Of a DNA stretch of 64,000 nucleotides, positions 33,128 through 42,555 are shown one piece after another (positions within the stretch are counted from its first letter, which is position 1; every line of letters starts with the position of its first letter). This DNA comes from Shewanella sp. VB17. GTDB lineage: Bacteria > Pseudomonadota > Gammaproteobacteria > Enterobacterales > Shewanellaceae. The stretch lies in assembly GCF_013248905.1 (NCBI RefSeq), contig NZ_JABRVS010000001.1, forward strand, positions 4,092,001 to 4,156,000. The letters run 5' to 3'. The translations under genes were made by a program, and so were the position numbers. The notes below the pieces were generated by a model. The model searched no databases. It worked only from the letters and a program-made list of their open reading frames with translations, and was not told the DNA's origin.

Positions 33128-36100
33128 TTATTTAAATACATAATGTAATGCAACACTTTTTCTTGGTAATGTTCTATTTCTATGAGCGTTTCCTGTTATC
33201 TCATCATATTCCCTTACATTAAAATGAGGTTTTTCAGAAGCCGAACCTGGAAAATCACTATGACCCAAGCTGTGTTCTTGTATAACAACTTTTTCATCAT
33301 ATATATTTGTAAAGTGATATTCTCTAGTCTGTATTTTTTTATAACTTTCGTCTAACATCGGTATGCCTGATGCATCCGTGAGTTCTACATTTTTGACTTT
33401 AGCTTGCGCACTCAATGGTATACCTGCATCTTTTTTGACTTGCCTAAATGCTTCTCGTCTAGTTTCAAAATATTTATCTGGTCTTTTCCATTTCTTCCCC
33501 GGACACTGAACCTCACACTGCATCAGCCCTAACGGATCCACCCACCCCGTTGGGTTCTTCACATATTGATAGTTATTCAGTCCACCTGCAAGTCCTATCG
33601 GATCTGGGGTGATAAATCGGCCTGTGTTGGGGCTGTAATAACGGTGGCGATTATAGTGTAGGCCAGTCTCATTATCATAGTATTGCCCCTGAAACCTTAA
33701 GGGGTTATCGACTTCATTGACCGTTTGCAACGCGACGTTACCATAAGCTTGGTAACTGACCGACCAGACGATGTCGCCTTGTTGGTTAGTGAGTTCTAAT
33801 GGCGTGCCCAGTTGGTCGAGCTGATAGAAATAAGCTTGGCTGTTTTCAATCCCTTCACCTGTGATTAAGGCCAGCGGTTTAAAACTGCCATATTCGTACA
33901 AGTACGTTTGATAGCGTGGCTCATACGCTGCTTGACCCGCATTGGCTTGTGCTTTCCTGCTGGCTCGCGTGCTGACCTCAGACTCGGTTAATAGCTTATC
34001 GCCTTGCCAGATAAAGTCGGTGCTGGTGCTGTGGCCGCGTTTGTCGGTAACGGTTTTATTGATGCGTCTGCCATAAACATCGTAACGGTAACGAGCATGG
34101 CTGCCGTCGGGTTTACGTACCTCGATGAGCCGATGCTGACTGTCATAGCTGTAGTGTGTGATTTGCTGGCTGTCTTTGCCACGCCGCTCGGCAATAAGAT
34201 TACCAAAGCCGTCATAGTCAAAGTGGCTGTCACCTTGAAAAAGTAGTTGATTGCCCTTAACGTTGACCCGCTTATCTTGCAGTAAATTACCCGCCGGATC
34301 GTGGCCAAACTGCTCATCGATGCCGCCGCGCACCTCCACTAATCTATCGAGGGGATCGTACTGGTATTGCGTCTCGCCGCGCTGACTGTCCTCAGTCTTG
34401 GTTAAGTTGCCTGCGCCGCTGTAATGATAACGTCGATGCAGTTTCTCATGGCCTTGCTGGCTGAGTCGGTGCTCGGCAAGCCGGCCCTGCTCGTCATGAT
34501 AATAGCGACTATTGAGTGCCCCTTGCTGGCGGCTGACCTCTAAACCCGTCGCTTGGTATTCGTGTTTGCTAAGTTGGGCACCGTTGAGCGTAATCTCGCT
34601 CAGTAAACCGCGATTAAAGCCATAATCGATGCGCTGTCCGTCAGGCAGCACCATGTGGCTCATGCGGCCCATGTCGTCATAGCCATAACCTAAACTGGCC
34701 CAGCCTTGATGCTCTTCTATCAAGCGGCCACATAAATCATAGCGATACACTAACGGCCATTGACCATCATTGGCCTCTATCAAGCGACCCTGCTCGTCAT
34801 AACGATAATCGATGTGCTGGCCATCGCTTAAGGTTTTGCCCGTCATATTGCCCAGCGGATCGTAAGCGTATTCGGTGCGTAACTCTACGGGTACGCTGGC
34901 TGCTAGGTCGCCATTAGCATGATGATCATGCTTGCAGTCGCTGGTGGCTAAGTGATGTACATTATGATTAGCATTGGCAGCGCGCTCGGTTTTGGCGATA
35001 AGTTGGGTGTGTTTGTCGTACTGATACAGGCATTCTCGGCCATCGAAACTCAGCTCTCGGCTCACATGGCCAGTAGGCGAATACTCTATCTGATAACGCT
35101 CACCGCGCTCGTTAACCACTTCACTTAAAAAGTTAAACGGATTGTCATAGCCATAATTGACTTGGCTGCCATCTGGGTTGATTTTACGGCCCAATAAATG
35201 CGACGACCCTTGATATTCATAGCGGGTGCAGCGCCCTTGCTCATCGGTAAACGAGGTGAGTTTATGATAAGCGTTATAGGCATAATGGCGCACTTTGCCA
35301 CCTGGCAGCACTTGCTTAGTCAAGCGCCCGCCTAAGTCATAGTGCATTTCAGCAATGCCTAAACTGTCTTGACGACGGCGCAAGCGGCCCAAAATGTCAT
35401 AACGGTAGCGGATAACCTCACCTTGCGGCGTGGTTTCATCAATCAGCTCGCCACTTAAGTTCCAGCTAAAGCTGTGCTCACTCTTGTCAAAATAACGGAT
35501 AGATTTAAGCAAACCATGGTCGTTATAAGTATAATCAGTCACTTGCCCCATGGGATCGCACTGGCGGGTAATATTGCCATGGCCGTCACGTTGATATTGC
35601 CATACCGCCTTGCCTTGGCGCACCTTCACCAGCTCGCCATTTTTATAACTAAATTGGGTTGGCTCGCCATTGGGGGCGATTTTAGCCGTCATTTCACCCT
35701 GCTGGTTATACACCAACTGAGTGGTATTGCCCAAGGGATCGCTTTCACTGACCAAGCGCCCCTTGTCGTCATAACGTTTAAGGTATTCACCGCCGTCGGC
35801 ATCGACTTCTTTTACCAGCCGCGCATTATCATCGTGCTGGTACACTTGGCTGTGACCCAAGTGATTGGTTAAGGTGACAGTGTTACTGCTGTCGTCCCAT
35901 TCATATTGGGTATCGATATTTGGCAAATTACTGCATTGTCGCACCGCGCGTACCGACTTGCCTTCCCCTTGCCACAGCCAACTAAATTCAGCCCCGCCCG
36001 CCAAGGTGCGCGCTTGGATAACATGTTGCTCGTCATAGCGATAGCGCTCAGTGTCACCCAGCACGTTCGTCGCCGCGATAAGCTGCTGAGCCTCATTGTA

Positions 36101-37945
36101 TTGGTAACTGATCTGCGTGCAGATAAACACCCATTGCTCATCGTCTTGGACGGTTTTTTTATGGTACAGCTCAACGTGAGAAATTAAATGGGCCAGCTCA
36201 TCATCACCATACACCAGCGCAAAACGCAGTCCCGACTCGTTGGTAATACTGACAACTTGGTTGTCCTTATCACGGCCGATCACTAAACGATGATCGTATT
36301 TATCGCTGATTTGGGTGAGCAGTCCTTGTGAGGCCGCATTGATATCGCCTCCCATAGCAAAGTGATAATACAGCCCGGCCTCACTTTGAATAATGATGCT
36401 GTGCTCGCCACCAAAAAAGGCCGCCGCGCCCGCCATGCGATTGGTGATTATGGGTAAGTCTTGGCTCGGTTTAGGCAGTCGAATTTGGGCGCTTTCACTG
36501 TTGTGCCACACAATTTCGTCACCCTCAACACTGAGGCGATGGGATAAATTATGTGACCAACCAAAGCCTAAGCCATGATTCGACTCCACCGCACTGGTGC
36601 GATAAAGGCGCGTCCACTCAAAGGGCAATAACCCCGGTAACTGGCCATCTTGCAATGACAATAACTCTTCGCCAGTGGCCATGGAAATAGGATCTTTATC
36701 ACACTTCGTTTTCTCAGCCTCTTGGGTCGGCTTATCATTGGCATTCTTGGCCACTTTGCCTTCATCGGGAATTTTACTGGCGACCTTCAGCTCACTTTGC
36801 ACCACATTTTCGGTTTTAAGCAGCAAGGTGCCATTTTTGGCTTTGCCTAACTTATTGCCATTGACCGCCACCAACTTGAGGCTGTCCGATGAACCTGTCA
36901 TCAGTTTTTCAGCTAAAGCAAACACCTCTTCCAGTGACTCTTCGATAAGAATATAGAGCCTGCCTAAATATTTTTTAAGTTTTGTGCCTATTTTAATAGA
37001 GAAATACGCCAAGCCAACCACTGGCGTGGCAACCAGTGAAATGACCACACCACCCAGAATAGCCAATAATACATTGGCCAACACATCACCGGTTAAACTC
37101 GCCAGCTCATTAAATATCTCGTTTAATGGCAACATCGACAGATACAAGACTGCAGCACGAGAGAATAAATACAAGCCAGCTTCGTCCGAGGCAAATAACA
37201 AGGCTTTGGCAGCCAAGTCTGGCGCCGCCTTAATGGCACTGACGACATCATTGCCCACATCTGCTATCAGGGCTAAGGCTTTTTCAGGATCTTGCAATAG
37301 TTCAAACAACTCACCAATGCCATCCCACAGCGCGGTTAAGGCATCCCATATGCCATCAGCAAAGCTTGCGACCATGTCTAAGGCGAGCGCTGACGCTGAG
37401 GTGCTAAAATATTTTTCCCACTGAGGTTTAAAACCCTGCCATTTACCTTCAAGCCAGGCAAGCAGATCGGCATTAATGGCGTCATAATGGCTAAATAAGG
37501 TATCCATGTCCGCTTGAGTGACTTGGTGATCCACAGTCACCGTATACTCCTTGCCGGGAGTGAGGTCGGCCACACTCGCCTTACCTTGTGCATCGAGCAT
37601 CACTTGACGTTTTGCTTCACCACTGGTCTCTAACCACACAGGAATATTACCAAGGGGTACTTCTTGGGTAGATTCAAACGCGCTTTCAATCTCTAATATA
37701 CCGTTTAACGGGCATTTAACCTCAACACTATAGTCATCATCATTGCTGCCTACCGTGGTCGATTGATCACCCGCTTTGAGGGTTTTGTCCATACCAACCA
37801 AAGAGCGAATATCGGCGGCTTCGCTCACTGCATCGGCAGCATTAAAATACCAGCTATCAATTTCGGTACGATATTCAGTTAATAGCTCAGGAAAGAGACT
37901 CATTTGCTTATCGATATAGTTATAAAACTCCTGCTTATCGCTCAT
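33128..37945 (-). CDS. Rhs/RHS-repeat effector with HNH/EndoVII-like C-terminal toxin
   Basis: A 1605-residue contact-dependent effector, probably delivered by a type VI secretion system. Order: soluble N-terminal region; hydrophobic helices at about 255-330 (NVLLAILGGVVISLVATPVVGLAYF); Rhs entry motif DPISMATGEELL at about 420; long YD-repeat shell (many GRL-x-YxYD units); core end RYYSPNTGRFITPDPIGLAGGLN; hinge NPTGWVDPLGL at about 1475 where the tip is cut. The tip (about 120 residues) carries REYHFTNIYDEKVVIQEHSLGHSDF and KPHFNVREYD, like the EHHH-type HNH/EndoVII nuclease toxins. No PAAR domain is seen. Its ATG overlaps the stop of a truncated hcp (ATGA). GC content is higher than in the toxin/immunity genes behind it. 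Confidence 0.93.
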   Translation of the reverse strand: MSDKQEFYNYIDKQMSLFPELLTEYRTEIDSWYFNAADAVSEAADIRSLVGMDKTLKAGDQSTTVGSNDDDYSVEVKCPLNGILEIESAFESTQEVPLGNIPVWLETSGEAKRQVMLDAQGKASVADLTPGKEYTVTVDHQVTQADMDTLFSHYDAINADLLAWLEGKWQGFKPQWEKYFSTSASALALDMVASFADGIWDALTALWDGIGELFELLQDPEKALALIADVGNDVVSAIKAAPDLAAKALLFASDEAGLYLFSRAAVLYLSMLPLNEIFNELASLTGDVLANVLLAILGGVVISLVATPVVGLAYFSIKIGTKLKKYLGRLYILIEESLEEVFALAEKLMTGSSDSLKLVAVNGNKLGKAKNGTLLLKTENVVQSELKVASKIPDEGKVAKNANDKPTQEAEKTKCDKDPISMATGEELLSLQDGQLPGLLPFEWTRLYRTSAVESNHGLGFGWSHNLSHRLSVEGDEIVWHNSESAQIRLPKPSQDLPIITNRMAGAAAFFGGEHSIIIQSEAGLYYHFAMGGDINAASQGLLTQISDKYDHRLVIGRDKDNQVVSITNESGLRFALVYGDDELAHLISHVELYHKKTVQDDEQWVFICTQISYQYNEAQQLIAATNVLGDTERYRYDEQHVIQARTLAGGAEFSWLWQGEGKSVRAVRQCSNLPNIDTQYEWDDSSNTVTLTNHLGHSQVYQHDDNARLVKEVDADGGEYLKRYDDKGRLVSESDPLGNTTQLVYNQQGEMTAKIAPNGEPTQFSYKNGELVKVRQGKAVWQYQRDGHGNITRQCDPMGQVTDYTYNDHGLLKSIRYFDKSEHSFSWNLSGELIDETTPQGEVIRYRYDILGRLRRRQDSLGIAEMHYDLGGRLTKQVLPGGKVRHYAYNAYHKLTSFTDEQGRCTRYEYQGSSHLLGRKINPDGSQVNYGYDNPFNFLSEVVNERGERYQIEYSPTGHVSRELSFDGRECLYQYDKHTQLIAKTERAANANHNVHHLATSDCKHDHHANGDLAASVPVELRTEYAYDPLGNMTGKTLSDGQHIDYRYDEQGRLIEANDGQWPLVYRYDLCGRLIEEHQGWASLGYGYDDMGRMSHMVLPDGQRIDYGFNRGLLSEITLNGAQLSKHEYQATGLEVSRQQGALNSRYYHDEQGRLAEHRLSQQGHEKLHRRYHYSGAGNLTKTEDSQRGETQYQYDPLDRLVEVRGGIDEQFGHDPAGNLLQDKRVNVKGNQLLFQGDSHFDYDGFGNLIAERRGKDSQQITHYSYDSQHRLIEVRKPDGSHARYRYDVYGRRINKTVTDKRGHSTSTDFIWQGDKLLTESEVSTRASRKAQANAGQAAYEPRYQTYLYEYGSFKPLALITGEGIENSQAYFYQLDQLGTPLELTNQQGDIVWSVSYQAYGNVALQTVNEVDNPLRFQGQYYDNETGLHYNRHRYYSPNTGRFITPDPIGLAGGLNNYQYVKNPTGWVDPLGLMQCEVQCPGKKWKRPDKYFETRREAFRQVKKDAGIPLSAQAKVKNVELTDASGIPMLDESYKKIQTREYHFTNIYDEKVVIQEHSLGHSDFPGSASEKPHFNVREYDEITGNAHRNRTLPRKSVALHYVFK

Positions 37946-38055
37946 CGATCATTTCCTTCAACAAAAATGTCCCCGACAGGATCGGCGGTAAAGGCTCCAG
38001 CTGTGATGTGGCCCTGGGTCTCACCTTTGATGGCGATATAACATGGTGCTGGCAT
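37942..38055 (-). CDS. Truncated Hcp (first 37 residues), overlapping rhs
   Basis: The minus strand from the ATG at 38055 reads MPAPCYIAIKGETQGHITAG then AFTADPVGDIFVEGNDR-stop. This is the N-terminus of type VI secretion tube protein Hcp (MPTPCYLSIEGKTQGNITAG...VGNIYVEGHEDE). The remaining 130 or so residues are missing; the stop overlaps the rhs start as ATGA (37945-37942). A good ribosome site AAAGGAATT precedes it. It may be a leftover of an hcp-rhs fusion or a leader that sets rhs translation by coupling. Confidence 0.85.
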   Translation of the reverse strand: MPAPCYIAIKGETQGHITAGAFTADPVGDIFVEGNDR

Positions 38056-38391
38056 TGCAATTCCTTTTGTTAACAGTTAATTAACGATACACGTCGTCGC
38101 GATAGACATAGTATAAAGCAAGAATAACGCCAACTAGTTAAGATGTTGAATTTAAATAATAAGATAAAATAGGTAATATTGGCTGGGCCATATATGGCCC
38201 AGAGCTGAGCAAGATCTGGCCCAGCGAGCAATAAGTGGCCCAGCTTTTTGATTTAAAAGCGTATAAAAAACAAACTAAGGATTAATTTTTAACCACACCG
38301 TATACAGTGGGAGAAGCGATGTTACTAAAATGTGCATTTTTAACCGATGAATTTGTCACCTAAGATCTCATCATAATATCATTACTGATTA
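38056..38391. promoter_or_regulatory. Upstream region of hcp'-rhs with a GGCCCA inverted/direct repeat array
   Basis: Contains a perfect 20-bp palindrome CTGGGCCATATATGGCCCAG (38183-38202), followed by two more TGGCCCAG units at 38217-38224 and 38236-38243, about 19 nt apart, the last followed by TTTTT. The first arm GCTGGGCCA (38182-38190) can pair with any of the three downstream units. Read either way it could be a terminator with alternative stems, or a cooperative protein-binding site between the thioesterase gene and hcp'-rhs. The promoter itself is not fixed. Confidence 0.5.
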
Positions 38392-39201
38392 TCAGGAGCT
38401 CATCGCACATGAACTGTCGTTTTTCACCGATTTGGTCGTTAACTCCAGTATATTGCTAACCTGTTGCAATACTAGATCCCTATGGCTATCGATAAAAAAG
38501 TGATCACCTTTAAGTAAAGTTACCTTTTTTTCTTGTGTAAAAAAATCTCCCCAACTTTCTAATGTCTCGAAAGTAATGGTATCATCTTCACCTCCAAGTA
38601 CCGTCAAATCGACAGCATACTTGTCATCTTCTTGATAACAATATCTATCCGATATTTCAAAATCAGCTCTTAGTAAAGGTAAAAAAAGTTCCATCAGCTC
38701 TTTATTCTCCAATACCGCTTTAGGGGTACCGTTTAACTCTTCCAATTCTTTAATAAATTCATTATCAGGTAAATGATAGACTGATCTTTTTATCGATTTA
38801 AGATGCGGGCCTCGACTTCCAGAAGCTATAAAATGCTTCGGTAATGTTAGTCTTAATTTATTTATTTGGCTCATTAGCTCAAATGCGATTCGGCTGCCTA
38901 AACTATGACCAAAAAGAACATAAGGCTTATCAAGTAAAGGAGGAATAAATTTAATCAATTCTTTAATCAACAAATTCATATCAGAATATGCAAGTTCACC
39001 CATCCTAGCACCACGACCAGGCGCTTGTATGATCACAACTTCAGTGTTGGCAGGTAAAGCCTTAACCCATTGCATAAATACTTGAGCGCTTCCACCAGCA
39101 TAAGGAAAACAAATAAGAGTCAACGTTGAGTTGGGGTTAGGCTTAGGGATCACAAACCAGTCATTATTGTATATATTCATTATTATTATTAGCTTTAACA
39201 T
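38392..39201 (-). CDS. Type II thioesterase (NRPS/PKS-associated family)
   Basis: Alpha/beta hydrolase of the GrsT/SrfAD type, which removes wrong acyl groups from carrier proteins of non-ribosomal peptide or polyketide synthases. 269 residues with LICFPYAGGSAQVF, the nucleophile motif FGHSLGSR, the acid region GGEDDTITFETLESW and the catalytic His in LLKGDHFFID. No synthase gene lies in the window, so it is an orphan; partner genes may be elsewhere. The start could also be the ATG seven codons in (MNIYNNDWFVIPKPN). AT-rich, likely acquired with the island. Confidence 0.85.
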   Translation of the reverse strand: MLKLIIIMNIYNNDWFVIPKPNPNSTLTLICFPYAGGSAQVFMQWVKALPANTEVVIIQAPGRGARMGELAYSDMNLLIKELIKFIPPLLDKPYVLFGHSLGSRIAFELMSQINKLRLTLPKHFIASGSRGPHLKSIKRSVYHLPDNEFIKELEELNGTPKAVLENKELMELFLPLLRADFEISDRYCYQEDDKYAVDLTVLGGEDDTITFETLESWGDFFTQEKKVTLLKGDHFFIDSHRDLVLQQVSNILELTTKSVKNDSSCAMSS

Positions 39202-39491
39202 TCATATGTAACAAAATAATATCATAATAGCTTTAACATTATCATTTATGCAGGCTTACTCAACACTTTAATCGCACAAGACAATATACAAGTCATATTT
39301 GATTGGCATGAACATCATATCTTATCATGCTTGCTATTAAGTGATGATCTTGTAAAACAAGCGGCAGGTGAACCTTAACCCCTGAATATTTCAGACGCTA
39401 ACTAGAGCAAAGGCATCTCAAATAACGTATTATGTCTTATTCAAGCTAATGAAAGTTTAGCTCCGTATTTAATGATTAGTTAGAGAACATT

Positions 39492-39746
39492 ATGGCTCGT
39501 AGAATTACCTACAAATACAAGAAACAGGCTAAAGAGATAAACTTTGCCTATGACAAGTTTAATAACATACATGAAGCTGTTGCAGCAGCCGAGGGAGTTG
39601 ACCTCACTCGCTACCACATGATGGAACAGCAAGTGGTGATGACATCAAAAGGTAAGTCTGCAGCTCGAGATTTTCGAGATAAAGAATTTACAAAAATGGG
39701 GTTTACCGATATCTATTACATTAAAGATGATCCTAAAGAGAACTAA
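39492..39746 (+). CDS. DUF2960-like small protein
   Basis: An 84-residue, basic, soluble protein (MARRITYKYKKQAKEINFAYDKF, VDLTRYHMMEQQVVMTSKGK, RDKEFTKMGFTDIYYI). From memory it resembles the DUF2960 family of Vibrio and Shewanella; function unknown. Two bases separate it from the RDD gene, so they form an operon. Confidence 0.65.
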   Translation: MARRITYKYKKQAKEINFAYDKFNNIHEAVAAAEGVDLTRYHMMEQQVVMTSKGKSAARDFRDKEFTKMGFTDIYYIKDDPKEN

Positions 39747-39748
39747 CC

Positions 39749-40273
39749 ATGAAGAAAAGTTCAAGGCCAAATAGTGAACATGCAAATTGTCCTCGTGCAG
39801 GATTCTTTCGCCGTTGCGGTGCTATCACGTATGATTTATTACTCGCCGTTGCCGTTTATATGATCGCTGGTGCCATTGGATTTGGTGCTTTTACTGGCTT
39901 AGTTTACTATGATGTTATCGATATGGGTAATACTCAGCATGTATCCGATTTACTCAATCAAACGCCTTTATACAAGGCGATATATCAATCTTGGATAGTA
40001 CTATGTGTTAGCCTGTTTTATATCGCTTTTTGGAGCCATGGCGGACAAACATTAGGCATGAGAGCTTGGCGATTGAAGGTACAACATCCTAATGGACAAA
40101 GCCTGAGTTTTATTACTGCATCAGCACGAGTGATCTGGTCACTACTTGGTATCGGAAATCTGTGGATCTTAATTAATGGTGATAAACTTGCTTTACAAGA
40201 TATGATGACTCGCTCTGAAGTCGTTGTTCTCTCTAAAGCAGCGAACCAAATGCGCAACTGGCACGGGGTATAA
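39749..40273 (+). CDS. RDD-family membrane protein
   Basis: A 174-residue inner-membrane protein with three hydrophobic segments and the RDD landmarks: RAGFFRRCGAITYDLLLAV (Arg and Asp in helix 1), GGQTLGMRAWRLKV after helix 2, and LALQDMMTRSEVVVL near the end. The role of RDD proteins is poorly defined (transport or ion homeostasis proposed). Convergent with lptG, a layout common in Shewanella and Vibrio. Confidence 0.9.
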   Translation: MKKSSRPNSEHANCPRAGFFRRCGAITYDLLLAVAVYMIAGAIGFGAFTGLVYYDVIDMGNTQHVSDLLNQTPLYKAIYQSWIVLCVSLFYIAFWSHGGQTLGMRAWRLKVQHPNGQSLSFITASARVIWSLLGIGNLWILINGDKLALQDMMTRSEVVVLSKAANQMRNWHGV

Positions 40274-40323
40274 TCCCCGTCGCATCCTAAAGGCTTTGAG
40301 CAACAACGGCTTTAAAGCCTTTT
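40263..40323. terminator. Hairpins between the RDD gene and lptG
   Basis: ACGGGG-TATAAT-CCCCGT (40263-40280) includes the RDD stop codon. AAAGGCTTT (40289-40297) pairs with AAAGCCTTT (40314-40322) and is followed by TTTTAC. Likely a bidirectional terminator for the convergent genes. Confidence 0.7.
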
Positions 40324-40387
40324 ACTCACACAAGATAACGTTATTTTATAACCATTAAAAGCATCGATAAAAAACAAGCTGCTAATA

Positions 40388-41446
40388 TTATTTCCTAATA
40401 AAATAAATCGCCACAGCACTGAATATCAAGGCTGGCATCATGGCGCCAATATAAGCTGGCAGTCCATAAACTAATGTCATAGGGCCAAAAATTTCACTAC
40501 TAATATAAAAAATAAAACCTGCAATAACCCCCAGCAGAACTCGAGCACCCATAGTGACGCTTCTTAACGGACCAAAGACAAATGAGAGTGCCACCAACAT
40601 CATCACAGCCACAGTCACTGGCTGCATGAACTTTCGCCACAATGCCAATTCATAGCGAACTGAATTTTGATTGTTCACTTTCAAATAATCTAAATAATCC
40701 ATTAAACCTTGTATCGACAAGGACTCAGGTTTAACGGATACCGCACTCAGTTTGTCTGGCGTCAAGGTCGATTGCCAATTATATAAGGTTAAATCAGTTA
40801 ACGTTATCTTCTCATCAGTCAAATCGGTTTGCCTAACATCGATAAGACGCCAATGATCGTTAGAGAAAATACCGCGCTCAGCATGGATAGTTCGGATCAG
40901 TGAGAGTGTCTCATTAAACTCATACAACGTAATATTACGTAGATGATTAATATTTTCAATTTCACCTATATTAACGAAAAGATCACCATCTTTAGCCCAA
41001 ATTCCACGACTGGATTTAATTAAACTTCCACCAGATGTTTTCATCGCCTTAAGTTCATTTGCTCTTTTCTCTGCTTCCGGTGCTCCCCACTCTCCGAGTA
41101 CCATGATCATAAGCATTAATGGAACCGCAGTTTTCATCGCCGATAATGCAATTTGAAACCTTGATAACCCTGCAGACTGCATTACCACTAATTCAGAATT
41201 TGATGCCAACATCCCCATGCCAATCAAGGCACCTAATAGCACTGCCATAGGAAAAAACATCTCTATGTCTCGTGGGAGTAAAAACAAAACATAAATCCCA
41301 GCATCGACCATCGAATACGTTCCACGGCCCACTACACGTAACTGGTCTACCCACTTAATAATGCCCGACAACCCAGTAAGAATAAGTAAACACAAGGCTG
41401 AAGTACTGACCAAAGTGCGGGCAATATAGAAATCTAAAATTCTCAT
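40388..41446 (-). CDS. lptG: LPS export permease LptG
   Basis: Inner-membrane half-transporter that with LptF and the LptB ATPase extracts lipopolysaccharide toward LptC. 352 residues, six helices (three at each end) around a periplasmic beta-jellyroll. Landmarks: MRILDFYIARTLVSTSALCLLIL, FLLPRDIEMFFPMAVLLGALIGMGMLASNSELVVMQSAGLS (coupling helix region) and the C-terminal GARVLLGVIAGFIFY. Start overlaps the lptF stop by ATGA, giving coupled synthesis. Confidence 0.95.
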   Translation of the reverse strand: MRILDFYIARTLVSTSALCLLILTGLSGIIKWVDQLRVVGRGTYSMVDAGIYVLFLLPRDIEMFFPMAVLLGALIGMGMLASNSELVVMQSAGLSRFQIALSAMKTAVPLMLMIMVLGEWGAPEAEKRANELKAMKTSGGSLIKSSRGIWAKDGDLFVNIGEIENINHLRNITLYEFNETLSLIRTIHAERGIFSNDHWRLIDVRQTDLTDEKITLTDLTLYNWQSTLTPDKLSAVSVKPESLSIQGLMDYLDYLKVNNQNSVRYELALWRKFMQPVTVAVMMLVALSFVFGPLRSVTMGARVLLGVIAGFIFYISSEIFGPMTLVYGLPAYIGAMMPALIFSAVAIYFIRK

Positions 41447-42555
41447 GCGACACCTTGCTTACGTTTAAAAAGCCCTGTGAATTTAATGCCTGAAGTTCGC
41501 TCTTTACCTAGGAGTAACCCTCCAAAAAACAAGGCTGACAAATGGATCCACCACATGCCAAAATAGCTGGGTATCACCCCATCCTCTAGCGCTTTTCTTC
41601 CCGCAATCATCAAGCCAAAATAACCAAGATACAGTAAAATAGCAGGAAACATTTTAGCAAACTTTCCTTGGCGCACATTAACACGAGCCATAGGCACTGC
41701 TATTAACGTCAGCAAAGGAATAGACAACGGGATAGCCAAACGCCAGTGAAATTCCGCATTGCTCTCAGGCCCCTCTAGCGCCATTAATTCTTTCAAAGGG
41801 AGTGCTGACAGTTCAAGACCACGCTCGTTGATCTCTTGATCTTTTATGTCCATTTGATAATGGCCAAACTCAATCACTTGAAAATTAACTTCCTTAGCTG
41901 TTGCTTGATACTGCACACCATTATGGAGCTGTAAACGTTGCCCGCCGGTTTCGTCTTCAATAACCTTACCCCCTTGGGCAACCACGATATGGCTCAGTCC
42001 AACTTCAGCTTCCGGATCCGGCAACTGTGCAACAAACACCTTATCCAATTCGTTATCGCGGCCAATTTTCTCAACAAAAAGTACAGCCCTACCGTTAGAA
42101 CTAGTTTGAAAACGCCCAGGAGTTATTGCCGCTAAACCTGCTTCAGATTGTCCTTGCTCGAATACCTGATTTTGCTGCTCTTCAGCCCAAGGTTTAACAT
42201 AAACAGAAAGTACTCCGGTTATCAACATATTGACTACTGCTAAAAGTAGTGTCACTCGAGTAATGTACCACTCACTGACACCTACATTATGCAATACCAC
42301 CATTTCACTTTCAGCATACATACGGCCATGGGCCATTAAAATACCCAAAAATAAGCTTAAAGGAAGGACCAAGACTAATAGCTCAGGTAAATTGAGCCCC
42401 AAGAGAGTCAAGACTAATGAGGTGGGAAAATCCCCGTCAGAGGCATTTGCCAATACACTGACAAAACTTTGGCTAATAAAAATAGCTAACAATACAAAAA
42501 GTACCGCTATTTGTGCCTTTAAAACTTCTCGAATCAAGTATCTAAATACAATCAC
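41443..42555 (-). CDS. lptF: LPS export permease LptF
   Basis: Partner of LptG in the LptB2FG transporter. 370 residues with the same topology: VFRYLIREVLKAQIAVLFVLLAIF, LVLPLSLFLGILMAHGRMYAESEMVVLHNVGVSEW, central periplasmic domain, then FHWRLAIPLSIPLLTLIAVPMARVNVRQGKF. First gene of lptF-lptG, divergent from pepA across 220 nt, the standard gammaproteobacterial arrangement. Confidence 0.95.
   Translation of the reverse strand: MIVFRYLIREVLKAQIAVLFVLLAIFISQSFVSVLANASDGDFPTSLVLTLLGLNLPELLVLVLPLSLFLGILMAHGRMYAESEMVVLHNVGVSEWYITRVTLLLAVVNMLITGVLSVYVKPWAEEQQNQVFEQGQSEAGLAAITPGRFQTSSNGRAVLFVEKIGRDNELDKVFVAQLPDPEAEVGLSHIVVAQGGKVIEDETGGQRLQLHNGVQYQATAKEVNFQVIEFGHYQMDIKDQEINERGLELSALPLKELMALEGPESNAEFHWRLAIPLSIPLLTLIAVPMARVNVRQGKFAKMFPAILLYLGYFGLMIAGRKALEDGVIPSYFGMWWIHLSALFFGGLLLGKERTSGIKFTGLFKRKQGVA

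Noticed and set aside
35474..37424. Several long plus-strand open frames opposite the rhs gene (35474-35872, 36675-36956, 36984-37424)
   Set aside because: They lie antisense to a clearly coding 1605-residue protein and show no family motifs; long shadows are expected from the repetitive, GC-richer Rhs core.
26351..38100. Prophage or integrative element
   Set aside because: No integrase, phage structural or conjugation genes and no tRNA-linked attachment repeats; the content fits a recombining Rhs locus with insertion sequences.
38183..38244. GGCCCA array read as a CRISPR or plasmid iteron
   Set aside because: Units are only 8-9 nt, few, and not separated by uniform unique spacers; no replication or cas genes nearby. 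No CRISPR array is seen in the window.
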